DNA of 60,000 bases, taken from positions 126,001 through 186,000 of the forward strand of contig RPFO01000175.1 of assembly GCA_009746045.1 (NCBI GenBank). The letters run 5' to 3'. The notes under the pieces were generated by a model. It saw only the letters and a program-made list of their open reading frames with translations, did no database searches and had not been told where the DNA came from. Of the stretch, positions 1 to 10,849 are shown piece after piece. Source of the DNA: Mesostigma viride (taxonomy: Eukaryota > Streptophyta > Mesostigmatophyceae > Mesostigmatales > Mesostigmataceae). A program made the translations under genes and the position numbers. How positions within the stretch are numbered: the stretch's first letter is position 1; each line of letters begins with the position of its first letter.

Positions 1-183
1 TCGTCACTCTCGCCGCCAAGCAGGCAAAGGGCCGGCGGGTCTGGCATGGGCATGATAACGGCCTAGAATCTTGAAGCATATACTTGAATTCGTAGATATC
101 CAGTACGAAGTTAGCAGCTCAGTGGACTTCAGTACATTAGTAGGTACCCACTATATATTGACCCTGCCTGACGCATAGACTCG

Positions 184-375
184 GTGCCCATAAGTACTGT
201 ACTGACGTGCTGCCTGAATTTACGCGTCAGACGACTGACGTGCAGACAAAATTTATGCGTCAGTCGACTGACGCAGAGCCAAAATTTACGCGTCAGCTGT
301 CTGACGCGCGGACGAAAAAGTCGGACGCGTCAGACACTGATGCGTCAGCGGCTGACGCACGCGTACCGTTACTAA
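184..375. repeat. Cluster of TGACG/CGTCA palindromes
   Basis: Over about 190 bases the heptamer GCGTCAG and its complement CTGACGC recur in facing pairs separated by 2-6 bases. The clearest is a perfect 18-base palindrome at 257-274 (GCGTCAGTCGACTGACGC). At least four such pairs can be read, so the segment could form a row of hairpins. TGACG is the core of bZIP (TGA/CRE-type) binding sites, so an enhancer-like role is possible but is only inference. Small open frames across it look incidental. Confidence 0.6.
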
Positions 376-716
376 AAACACTGAAGCGGATTCAAGTGCT
401 TTTCCCCTCCTCTCCCCGTTCCCTGTCTCTATGCGTGTGCGCACTTATCACCATACCATTATATAATTATAATCATAGTTATTATCATTATGACAATATT
501 AATAATAAAAAATAATTGATGCCAACCAGTATTAGATACCACTACACCTTTGCATGCCCCCCACGACATGAGGCCTCCCAACGGATGCAGGTTTCCACAC
601 GTTACTAATGAAGAGAGGGTTCAGCGCAATTAGTTGGAAACTAGTCTCTTATGGCCTCAACCCACCACTTCAACGCACGACCTTGGCCCACTTAACCACC
701 CACTCGCTCACCCCAG

Positions 717-2407
717 ATCTACTTTGACCTCGGCGAACATCAGTCAGCAGCGGACGACCTCACCACCGCGATCCAGCTGGCGCGAGCGGACGCCACGGCC
801 TGCCCCAAGCCCAAACCCCGCCGGGTGCAGTTATTTGTGACGGGGGTAGGAGCATCGCCTGCTAGCCCCCCCCTTAGTCCCTCCTCCGTCACAGGACAAC
901 CTGGGTCAAATCAGGACGCCTCGATCCTCGGTGCCAGGCAGGAGGTAGCGGCGGGCAGTGGTAGGGAGGGTGGTACTGGGGCTCCCCCTGGGCTGGCGCC
1001 CATTGCGACTCGGGGGGGGGCGGGAGCATCACAGGTAGGCGCTGCGGCTCGTCGCGCGAGTGTGGGAAGTAACAACAGCAACCATAGTAGTAGTAATAAT
1101 AATAACCATCGTGCCAGCATCGGTAACGAAGCATCGGGACAGAGCGTCGGACAAACCGCTGCGGGGGACGGGGCCCCGCTCTCCCCCCTTGCAAAGACGG
1201 CCAGCGGCGACGGTGACGGCGAGCGGTGGGATGCGTGGGAGGACAGCGCGTGGGCGGAGGTCGCAAAGTACCTCTACCACCGTGGGCTGGTCCACTTTGG
1301 GATGGGACTGTACCAGAAGTGCAAGAGCGACATGGCGGGCGCGATCCTGGCGTACGCGGGCGACGACGCTGATGTCAGTGGCGGCCCCGGCGACGTCAGC
1401 GGCGACAAGGAAGGCGGCGACGAGGCCGCGGCGACCGCATCGAAACGAGGGGGAGCTTCCTGGCTGGTGTCGGCATCCCCGCCGCCGTTCCCGCAGCCGC
1501 CGTTTGCGAGCAACCTCTGGTACCACGCAGGCGTCGCGCACGACCTGTGCGGGGAGACGGAGCGGGCGCTGGCGGCGTTTGGGCGCGCCATCGGCGCAGA
1601 CGCCAGCGTTCCGCGGTACCACGAGCAGATGGGCAACTGCCTCATCTCGCTCGGGCGGTTTGAGGAGGTAGGTCTACTTGTTCGTTCAGGGGGGGGGGGG
1701 AGCAATCCTCGGCGATGTGCTGGCATGGCTCGCACTACAAAGCGGGTTAGATAGTGAATAGGTTAGAGAGCTACGGGGGAGGACAGGGGCTGGGTGGGGA
1801 AGGGGGCAGGGAGAGAGGGAGGGAGGGACAGGGGGAGGGGGGAGAGGAAGTTAGAAGGGCTGGAGGTGTGCACGCATGCATGAAAGGATGCAGGTATGGA
1901 CGGCATGTGGTTTGAAGGAGGCCGGTAGGAAAGGAAAGGAGACTTAGCGAATGGTATTCCCGGTAAGTCTTCTTTCGTTTCTGGTCAGTGAAAAACACGT
2001 ATGGCGGAGCTAGCCTTGCTGTGCCTATTTTCACCACCATGCCACGGAGTATTATGCTATGCTTACTATATTATAAGTCAAAGTTTAGTCTAAAGACCTA
2101 ACCTTGCTATGCCTATTTGCGTGCGGTTGCTGGCGTGCATGCCCCACCACCTGGCACTATGCGTGTGCCGCTGGGTCCCTGTGCACCCACACGTGTGCAG
2201 GCGATCCGGAGTTATTCTTGCGTACTCGAGCTGGAACCCCAGAACGCGCGAACGCTGTGTGCACGCGGATTTGCCTACCGCAGCCTGAAGATGTACGAGC
2301 AGGCGGCCAGCGACTTTGTGGAGGCGCGCAAGTGGTGCCGCCCCGAGGAACACTCGCAGATGGCGCTGGCCATGGCAGGAGCTTCCTCTGTGTTCAAGGG
2401 AAAGTGA
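717..2407 (+). CDS. TPR-repeat protein, 3' two exons (717-1667 joined to 2201-2407)
   Basis: This is the C-terminal part of a tetratricopeptide-repeat protein, a helical scaffold type that binds partner proteins; the specific role is unknown. The first visible exon opens after a pyrimidine-rich acceptor (AG at 715-716) with a TPR-like helix pair (IYFDLGEHQSAADDL). A Gly/Ser/Asn-rich linker follows, and more TPR units end in LGRFEE at donor GAG|GTAGGT (1667/1668). The second exon begins after GTGTGCAG at 2200 in the same phase with AIRSYSCVLELEPQN, so the junction recreates a canonical TPR helix (GRFEE-AIRSYSCVLELEP). It ends with TGA at 2405-2407. Upstream exons must lie before 717, perhaps outside the window. 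GC content is high compared with the flanking transposons. It could be a truncated gene copy, because transposons begin about 230 bases past the stop. Confidence 0.8.
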
Positions 2408-2628
2408 TTATCGACCTGACATTGATCCATGTGGATTGGGACATGGAATGACTAAGTGATTATGTCAGTGCCGCATGACCTCCCGACAGAGGCCAGTCGA
2501 TCTTCCTCGATGCCTGGCTTTACTCTGTGCCGCAAGTATACAGATAGGTATCTTCTGCCCAATTCACACTAGTTCTATATGGTTGGGGCATGATGCACAC
2601 GATCTTTGTCTGTATGTTTAAACTATCA

Positions 2629-2633
2629 TGTAA
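2629..2633 (+). terminator. TGTAA poly(A) signal of the TPR gene
   Basis: TGTAA occurs about 220 bases after the stop codon. TGTAA is the usual near-upstream polyadenylation element in Chlorophyceae, so it plausibly ends the TPR transcript. The assignment rests on position and motif only. Confidence 0.5.
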
Positions 2634-2635
2634 TT

Positions 2636-2839
2636 GGTTTTCTCTGAATATAGTTTAATTAACGCATGCGGGAAAGATAGGGCCGCTATGCCTTGGCCTG
2701 GATGCGGAAGGCTGTCTGCGACATGGGCTGACTAATTCGATCTGTACAAAGGGTTTCCTGTTCGCCCGAATTTTCCTTGGATGACCCGGTTGTTTATAAG
2801 GGTCGGTGGCTATTAATTAATGGTCCGAGAAAATTAATT
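2636..2839 (+). repeat. Fragment of a diverged DIRS-type terminal repeat
   Basis: The segment starts GGTTTTCTCTGAATATAG and runs through GGGAAAG..AGGGCCGCTATGCC. Its first ~80 bases recur at 35121-35203. The order of motifs resembles the outer end of the A repeats of both full DIRS elements here (GGTTCTCTGAACATAG followed by a GCCGCTAT-like block), so it is probably a piece of a related family. No coding content is seen. Confidence 0.45.
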
Positions 2840-3572
2840 TTCTATTAACCGTGGAACTCCAGGGTAACCAGACTCTTTATTAAAACAAAGAGTGGAGCAC
2901 ATACAAAAGGCAGGCCACATCCCGGCCGCCGATGCTCATGGGAACACTTATTGCTTGGCAAAGGCTAGCCTTACCCCCAAACACGCAGGGAGGGTGGGCG
3001 GGAAAAGAAAAGAGGCCGACCTTAGCTAGGTGGGTTTGTTTTTGTCCTTTTTTGCGTGTCATGCGGCCTTGGCCCGGACGGCATTTTTTCGCCACGCAAA
3101 CGTTGCGTCTGAACAAATGACGCAATGTGGCGTTCTAATTGCCGGCAGCTTACGTAAGGCTGCCCGGGGCTATTAGGTCACATATTGCGTGAGAGAAAGA
3201 ATCTATATCTAGTTAATCACTACGCCATGAGCCAAGAACCCTAGACAGTGGCAGGTTTATATCTCAAGGTAGCTCCTGCCACCTGGCCAAGAAAAAACTG
3301 GCCAAAGTTTTGGCCACGACTGATCCGGATCAGGCCGCACCGGCCTCAAAAGGTATGTCACGTGAACCCAATAACCTAGCTATGGCGGCTACCCTTCCAT
3401 CTCACTATAAAGAAACTATGTTCAGAGAACCACGATTCTATTAACCGTGGAACTCCAGGGTAACCAGACTCTTTATTAAAACAATGAGTGGAGCACATAC
3501 AAAAGGCAGGCCACATCCCGGCCGCCGATGCTCATGGGAACACTTATTGCTTGGCAAAGGCTAGCCTTACCC
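2840..3572 (-). repeat. DIRS-1 split direct repeats B2-A2-B1
   Basis: B2 occupies 2840-2976 and B1 3436-3572; both begin TTCTATTAACCGTGGAACTC on the plus strand and end CTAGCCTTACCC. A2 lies between them (3002-3435) and abuts B1 directly at 3435/3436. In elements of this type the A1/B2 ends and the internal B1-A2 junction template circle formation. Confidence 0.85.
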
Positions 3573-3848
3573 TTATATCCCTCCCTGGCGATCCATGCCA
3601 GGGGCAAAGAACCTAGCATAATGACATAGAAATGAACAACCAAACTAGGGGGAGGGCAATTTCAAAATAGCCTGCCAGGCCCGAGGGGGGAAGGCGGCCA
3701 GGGCCCGAAGAAGAACCTCAGGCAGCTCCACCTCCAAACTGCGGTGCAAGCCCACATGATGGGCAACCGTGGAGCTGCTAAGCCAGCGCTCCCGGCCCTG
3801 GATGTCCCCCATGCTGCGACCCGCGAGGAAATCATGAGTGGCACCTCC

Positions 3849-4578
3849 TGTAACAGTATTTTCTGACAGTGTGTATACTGTTACATCCAAGTGGACGTGA
3901 ACTTGGAGTTCAGCGTTCAGTGTAAATGGCTGAGTCTTTTGTACGGCCAAAGTGTAATGATTCCTGGCCTGACTTGACTTTTTGGGGACTTATATGCGGA
4001 GTGCCCTTTTGATGGTCCTTTGTGTTGGGCCCTGGACGGTACGGGACAGTACCTTGGAATCTATGTGTAATCTGACTGATGTCAGTTAGTATCTTTCGTA
4101 AGTTAGGGGTGTAAAGCATACAGAGAGAGAACCTTACCGGTTCATCTGTGTTCTGATTGGCTGAGACCTGTAGGATTGCGTTGGACTCCTCTGTGTCGGC
4201 GGGGACATAAGCTTTGCCTGTTTGTCACCATAGCCATCACGCGGAACCCCCAATTATGTGAAGTTATTTCTAATAACCAAACATGCTCACTTCAGGCCCT
4301 GTTATTGGACAGCCATATCCGATAGACAGGAAGTCTTGTGTCTGTATGAACAAGCAGAGAGACGCCCGACCAAAAGGGGACCACCGCTCTCTATCGCGTA
4401 AGTACCGTCTCGTAGGAATGGCCTCTAGACGGGAAACGACCACCCTCTACGATTCCTGGAGAGTGCTAGGAATCTCCCCTGTCTCTTGGGGTTTGATAAG
4501 TCCGTTCTGTCTTTAATGACAGGAGGTAAAAGATCTGTGCATTTAGTGGAGCAGAGACCACCATTTTATTCTGTTACA
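3849..4578 (+). repeat. 5' LTR of the non-coding LTR element
   Basis: 730 bases bounded by TGTAACAG..CTGTTACA. It differs from the 3' copy by a C/A change and a one-base length difference near 4225-4250 and an A/G change near 4509. Confidence 0.9.
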
Positions 4579-4579
4579 T

Positions 4580-4592
4580 TGGTAATCGGAGG
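4580..4592 (+). promoter_or_regulatory. Primer-binding site of the LTR element
   Basis: TGGTAATCGGAGG lies one base after the LTR end. The TGG start pairs with a tRNA CCA end. It is one base longer than TGGTATCGGAGG at the same place in chromovirus 2 (35930). Confidence 0.6.
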
Positions 4593-6562
4593 TTTGACCT
4601 CTGAACAGACTTATCAAAGCATGGGACGAGTTTCCGTGTACTGACTCTTTCAGTATACATCAACCATTTCCGCCTACCAACGTTTTTTCTACCGAGGGAA
4701 GAACAAGAACGATAGCATTCGTCCTGGTTGAGACATTTAGAAGAAAGCTTTCTATCTAGCTCAGCGGCCAGTCACCTGGCGGTTTCACTAACCCTGCTGA
4801 ACTGTATAGAGTGCATTCTTCACTGGGCAGCGAATTTCTTTTTGCAGTCTGTGTTGCGGAATAGGCTTGCGTCTGGCATGGGACGTTCTCACGAACAAGC
4901 CGAGCCAGACCACATATTCCTGAGCCCAAGCTAACGCACCAGACCAGCCAACTCGAGTGATTCTGCTGCTGTCGACTATTCGACTGTGCGTCAATCTGCC
5001 CTACCCGCTGAAACGGCAACGAGCTCTACACGACAATAACAATCAGCCGACACAGTGTGGTGGTGGCAACGAGTTCTTCCTGTCGTGCCAATGCCTTCTT
5101 TTTCAACGATCGACTACATCTGCCAGTTTTAGTGACAACATCTTCATGTTTCGGCAACAACCTTTCGCTCTAGCGCCGCCGTTTGGCTGTAGCAGCGACT
5201 TCTGGTTGTGACGACAGCGTCGTCTGCTGCAACGGCATCTGCTAGGCCAACATCTCGAAAAGCAGGTGGGCACCTGGTGATCTCTTTGGGTTGCAGAAGA
5301 GATGCCTAGGGGATGAGACATTTTTCTTTCTGTTCACCACCATGATGCTAGAATGGAGAAGACCCAGTCCTGTACGCAGTTTGGAGGAAGGTCTTTTCCC
5401 TGTTCTAGTCATGGCTTGTAAAAAGGGTGACAGTCCCATGTCCCTTAACTCGAGTTAAGGTGTGCTGTCATACTGCTGACACCTTGACCGTGTTGTGCCT
5501 AACACCTGCGTGCCTAGTTAGGGAGTGCTGGCTTCTTCCCCATAGGGTGGGAGGAGAACAACCTAGTTGTTCCCATCATTACATTATTCCATGCCTGTGA
5601 TGCTGTTTTAGCATTGCTGTGTGAGTCTGAGTTTACCTTTTAGCACTCACCATAGGCTTGCGTGGAGTATGTTTTGATTGGTGCCTGTCACTGCCCTCAA
5701 GTAGTGTATCTGGTACATTATAGGGTCTCACCCACCGTAAAAAAATTTCTGGGAGGGTGTGGATCTGACCAGACACCTTGTGCACGGTTCTGGCACGTAC
5801 CAGCATACAGCCAGATAGTTAGACATAGAAAGGCTATCCATTCCAGGATGGTTTTGATAGTCAGTAGTTCATTTAGAATACAACCAGGACTTGGGTCAGC
5901 CAGCATTCAATGTTATTTCTTGGTGCAGGCTGAAACTTGTACCCCTGTCCTGGGTAGTCACGGGCACTTGTATTATCTATGGATGGTGTGCTCTATTGCA
6001 TCTATGGCTTGGCTTGCCTCTGTAGATGTGATAGAGTACTGCACTCTATAGATAGTATGACGTGCACCTCTTCAGTTGCATAGACATCTTGCAGCTGTAG
6101 GTAGCTACTGCGGTGCCTCTTTTGAGTGCATGCTTCTGCAGTGCCTCCTTGGGCGCATCTTTGCATGTTCTCTGGTCTTGCACACATATGAGGTGCCTTG
6201 ATTGCGTGAACTAGCTATTTTGTTCACTGCTGAGAACATTGTAATGGGCAGTGTCAAGTCTTTCCTTTTCTTCTTTTTTTTAGTAGAAAGGTTGCTTGTT
6301 CACTGGGTCCCATAAGGAGTATGGTCATCAAGTTTGCTACATAGGACGTACTTTACGTCTGCCCTTGATGACTCAAGTTGGCAATAGTGCCTTTTAGCAA
6401 TCTGCTGTAGTCATAGTTTTATAGCTGGCTTGTCCTAGACACGTGGGCTGTTACGTGTTGTCACCCCGTGTCTTGGTTAAGACCTGCTGCTTAGGGGAGC
6501 CACTAACAGTCTCCCTGTCACCTGATTTAGGCCATACAGTATTATATAGTATTATAGGCCAC

Positions 6563-6865
6563 CTGTTGGGAGAAACAGTTTGTTTGTCTCCTGATGACCC
6601 TGCCAAGGTTGCCTGTACTGTTTAGTTCTAGTTTTAGGTCGCCTGTTGGGAGACGCCAGCTTTGTTTGTCTCCTAACCCTGCCAAGGCCGCCTATATTCT
6701 GCAGTACTAGTTAGGGCTGCCTGTTGGGAGAATTTAGTTTGTTTGTCTCCTAACCCTGCCAAGGCTGCCGGTATTTTCTGTACCAGTTTTGGGCTGCCTG
6801 TTGGGAGAAAATAATTTGCTTCTCTCCTAACCCTGCCAGGGCTGCCTGTAGATTCCAAGTGCCTA
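6563..6865 (+). repeat. Four-unit tandem repeat (~78 bp) with internal hairpins
   Basis: Units start at about 6563, 6643, 6721 and 6799. Each reads TGTTGGGAGA..TTTGTTTGTCTCCT..CCCTGCCAAGG, so GGGAGA and TCTCC can pair within the unit. The units have diverged by scattered substitutions. No protein frame is maintained. Confidence 0.75.
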
Positions 6866-9104
6866 ACTCTTACGTCAGTCACTCAGGTTTACATCTTTCT
6901 TGTGGCCATTGGGATGGTGTAGACGTTGTGCTTATCATGGATGACGTCTATACAGTTGCCCCTGGTTGCCTTATTATGGAAAGATGTACAGTTGGTTGAT
7001 AGATGCGTGACAGTTGTTTTTCAGTCATGAAAGCAGTCACTAGCATGCATCTGTCCCAGTGTTGGATATACCAGAATCCCCACGTGGTTTTGGTTGTTTG
7101 CAGTCTTTAAGAGCTTGCCTGAGGGTAAATGATGTGCCAGTACGCCATGGCTGAGTTTTACTTATTTTGCTTTTTCCTCAGTGACCTGGACTTCAATCAC
7201 TTGGGCTTTCTCTGCATGTAAGCCTTTCTTGTTAGCTGTCTGCTGACAACTGATGAAGTTCATATGGTCAGAAATAGTGGGAGTCATACTTCTCATGTGA
7301 TTCCCTGTTTTCAAGCTCTCTCTCTCTCCGCGTGCAGTCTGTGACTCCAGTGCACCAGGTATACAGACTGTGTGCATACCTAGAGTACTCATCTTCTTCA
7401 GTTCTCACCGTTATGAGAGCTTTGAGTATTCGCACGGCCTATGGAGTGGCCGAATGGTGTGCATCTTTTGGAGCAGTGGACATCATGAACAGAGTTGCTA
7501 GGGTGTGTCAAGGACGTTTTGTGGCTATCATAACAGGGATGCAGACGAGCATTCATTAAGTGTGGAGTTTACCGGTGACTCTTGTTGCTCTAACTCCTCA
7601 CTGCTTGTCAATTGCTTGCCTTTGTTATTGATCCTTGTCACTGTCCTCTTGACCCCCTTCTGATCTTTCCTTGCTTGCTAATCCTTGTCTTGGGAAGCTC
7701 TCACCTCTCACCTCTGTTCATTTCTTTGTCTATCTTGCTGCCTCCCATGAGTGGACTTTGTGGTATCCTCTCATGTCTGTCTGAGAGCCTCTCTCTGATA
7801 GAGTTTTAATTGGGTACAACAGTATGCTGGCATCTGTACCCTGAGTGCCTACTCACTCACCTTCAGTTGTACATGATGCAAGGGGTCTTGCTACAGCTCT
7901 TGAGTATTTCTCTATGCTGACGGACCCTTCCGCCCTTGAGCTGCCCACAGTACAACAGCGTTCTGGATCAATGGACAATTTTTGTACCTAGGATGGGTTG
8001 TGATACTGTTGCTGAGAGTCTTAACCTAGGAGCTGTGAGCTCTCTTTGTGTTGACCTCGTCAGCCTTACCCGCTGCTTGACATCAATCTGCAACCTTATG
8101 GCTGTCAAGGATTAATCCATGTTGTGTGGTCTCACAGGAACATCTTATGGAGGGAGCCTGTCTGACCTTGTTGTCTTGTGGGTTTGAGATGCCCTCACCC
8201 CTTCACCTTGACAGGGTTGGCTGGCCCCATCCCCCTTCCTGTGACTAACCCATGACTGTCCTGTGACCACGCCGTTGGCAGAATGTTGGCAGTATGCCTG
8301 CTGATTGCATCAACTTAATCAGTGGCAGATTTGGGAACGAGTTTGTCTGCTATGGTGGTATCCAGTTCATCATGCAGAGACAGTACCTCTGTTTGGCCAG
8401 TGCCTTCTGGTTGTTTCCAGTTTACCCGAGGCGGCCAGATGAATGAATACGCTTACGTGCTGGTTGACAACCAGTCTCCAGTTTACCAGCTGTTGAGTAA
8501 TTGGACCATGGCTCTGCATGATCCATGATGTGCTGAATTGCCTTGGTCTAAGGTGTCACTCACTCTTGGCACTGCGTGATGCATTGAGCCTTGATGATGG
8601 TCGCGGTCTTGGGTGACCTGAGTCGTTCCAAGATCGTTGGTTGCTCTCACCATTCCAGTTGAGAGAGACTGATGCGTGTGCCTTGTTCATTTAGGGCCAC
8701 TTGTTTGTGGGTTGAGATGTGGCCGCAGGCTTTTCCTCACCCTAGCCCCCTGCGTCTTGTCTTAGAGGGGAGGAGATCTATGAGGTCTATGGCAGATGGA
8801 CATCACTATTTGCCTATGAAACTGATTGGGATTTTCAGTTTCTTCTTTTGTTACCTCATAGATCCCATTCTGTCCTGGTGACCTGTGCCTTCATGGCAGA
8901 TTTGCTGTGGTCACCTGACTGAGGGCCTTAAGGACATTTCTGTCTTTCAGTTCTGGACCTCTGGTCTACATTAAAGCTGTGGTCAGTGTGCTTTGGTCAG
9001 CAAGTTCTGCTTCCAGTGGTTGACATCCAGAGACGTCTTCCTGCTGCAGTTTTCCTTCTTGGAGCCGATCCAGTGTTTGACCTGCAATCCAGAATGTGGA
9101 CCTC

Positions 9105-9205
9105 GGATGGAGAATCTGGAGTGGCCAGATTTGCATGGGATGGCAAATCTGGAGTGGCCAGATTTGGATGGGTTGGAGAATCTGGGGTGGCCAGATTTTG
9201 GAGAT
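9105..9205 (+). repeat. Three short palindromes ATCTGGxGTGGCCAGAT
   Basis: ATCTGGAGTGGCCAGAT occurs twice and ATCTGGGGTGGCCAGAT once within about 100 bases. Each can form a 6-bp stem with a 5-base loop. Beyond it, 9490-9590 is enriched in TTCCAG units. Both lie in the non-coding interior of the LTR element. Confidence 0.65.
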
Positions 9206-9879
9206 CAGTTTTTACTACGTGCTTGCACTGATCCAGTTGTGGTAGACCTTGTCTTGGACGCGTGGACTTGGTGCAGTCTACCTACTTTCTATGGATCCAG
9301 TTTGGGATGTGCAGATATGGCACAGTCTTTGTTGCCAGTGGGATAGGCAGAGAGAATCTGTTATGATGCTTACTGTGATGGGCATGGCGGATTCCATGAG
9401 TGAGCCCTCTCAACACTGTGGTTCCTTATTCTCTGCTTATGTGTCTTTTGAGGCCATACTTGCCTTTCTTTAGAAGACACTTCCTGTACCAGCATATCCA
9501 GTTCCAGTTGTTTTTCCAATGCCAGATCTGCTTCCAGTTGCTATTTCCAGTTCCAAGTTCCAGTTCCAGTCCTGTTTCCAGACTTTTTCAGTCTTCAGCT
9601 TTAAGGCGGCTGTTCCTTTCACCTGCCTTGTTTGATACCAGATGACGTTGTACTTGGATAGTACTAGGGTCTTTTCTCTGTCATGAGTTGCAGGATGAGC
9701 CCAGTACCAGTTCGTCTTTTCTCTGGCTGGAGTCCCAGGAGAAGACAGTAGTTGGTTTTAAGTATATTTTGGGTTTTATTTTGTGTTTTTTCTGTGTTTG
9801 GGTTTTGAGTTTTGTGGTAGTGTGACAACTTCCTCCCCAGATAGGATGTGTGTTATGTGTTCAGGCTGTGAGTCTTGCC

Positions 9880-10105
9880 CATGAACTCAGTTCCCAAGAG
9901 GGTTGATGACGCCTTTGTGGTCGAGACTGAAGGCCTGGAGGGATAACTGGGTCATGCGGCCAGCCTGTGATTTGCAGACCATTTCCTTTGTCCATAGACT
10001 CAGATCCTTGCAGGGTCAATGATGCCGTGTTGGCGGAGACTTGAGGCCTGTGGGGATGCTGGCAGTCATGCGACTGGTCTGTTTGGCAGAGCTGGTAGCT
10101 CTGTT
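9880..10105 (+). repeat. Diverged tandem duplication (~110 bp) near the PPT
   Basis: Two segments with the same succession (ACTCAG..GGGT.AATGA.GCC..GGCGGAGACT..AGGCCTG.GGGGAT..GTCATGCG) begin near 9884 and 10008. They are the last sequence before the polypurine tract. Confidence 0.5.
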
Positions 10106-10118
10106 CTTGGGGGAGGAA
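10105..10118 (+). promoter_or_regulatory. Polypurine tract of the LTR element
   Basis: TTGGGGGAGGAA directly precedes the 3' LTR start. It is the expected plus-strand primer site for an LTR retrotransposon. Confidence 0.7.
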
Positions 10119-10849
10119 TGTAACAGTATTTTCTGACAGTGTGTATACTGTTACATCCAAGTGGACGTGAACTTGGAGTTCAGCGTTCAGTGTAAATGGC
10201 TGAGTCTTTTGTACGGCCAAAGTGTAATGATTCCTGGCCTGACTTGACTTTTTGGGGACTTATATGCGGAGTGCCCTTTTGATGGTCCTTTGTGTTGGGC
10301 CCTGGACGGTACGGGACAGTACCTTGGAATCTATGTGTAATCTGACTGATGTCAGTTAGTATCTTTCGTAAGTTAGGGGTGTAAAGCATACAGAGAGAGA
10401 ACCTTACCGGTTCATCTGTGTTCTGATTGGCTGAGACCTGTAGGATTGCGTTGGACTCCTCTGTGTCGGCGGGGACATAAGCTTTGCCTGTTTGTCACCA
10501 TAGCAATCACGCGGAAACCCCCAATTATGTGAAGTTATTTCTAATAACCAAACATGCTCACTTCAGGCCCTGTTATTGGACAGCCATATCCGATAGACAG
10601 GAAGTCTTGTGTCTGTATGAACAAGCAGAGAGACGCCCGACCAAAAGGGGACCACCGCTCTCTATCGCGTAAGTACCGTCTCGTAGGAATGGCCTCTAGA
10701 CGGGAAACGACCACCCTCTACGATTCCTGGAGAGTGCTAGGAATCTCCCCTGTCTCTTGGGGTTTGATAAGTCCGTTCTGTCTTTGATGACAGGAGGTAA
10801 AAGATCTGTGCATTTAGTGGAGCAGAGACCACCATTTTATTCTGTTACA
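10119..10849 (+). repeat. 3' LTR of the non-coding LTR element
   Basis: 731 bases, bounded by TGTAACAG..CTGTTACA and followed by the TSD copy CCTCC. Near-identical to 3849-4578. Confidence 0.9.

Larger units (their letters stand above)
3849..10849 (+). mobile_element. Non-coding LTR retrotransposon (LARD-like) nested in DIRS-1
   Basis: Two LTRs (3849-4578 and 10119-10849, about 730 bases) start TGTAACAG and end CTGTTACA and differ at only about three positions. CCTCC is duplicated outside them (3844-3848, 10850-10854). A PBS-like TGGTAATCGGAGG follows the 5' LTR and a purine run GGGGGAGGAA abuts the 3' LTR. Excising the element plus one TSD rejoins the DIRS-1 recombinase frame. The 5.5 kb interior has no gag or pol similarity and no ORF above about 130 codons. 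This fits a large retrotransposon derivative mobilised in trans by another element. The similar PBS in chromovirus 2 points to a chromovirus helper. High LTR identity implies a recent insertion. Confidence 0.9.

Noticed and set aside
6563-6865. Regular ~78-bp repeats considered as a CRISPR-like array
   Set aside because: The whole unit is repeated with scattered divergence, not short repeats with unique spacers, and the genome is eukaryotic.
8986-9346. Overlapping ORFs of 81 and 117 codons with repeated NLEWPDL
   Set aside because: The protein repeat is a by-product of the ATCTGG..CCAGAT DNA repeat. No family match, and both frames are equally open.
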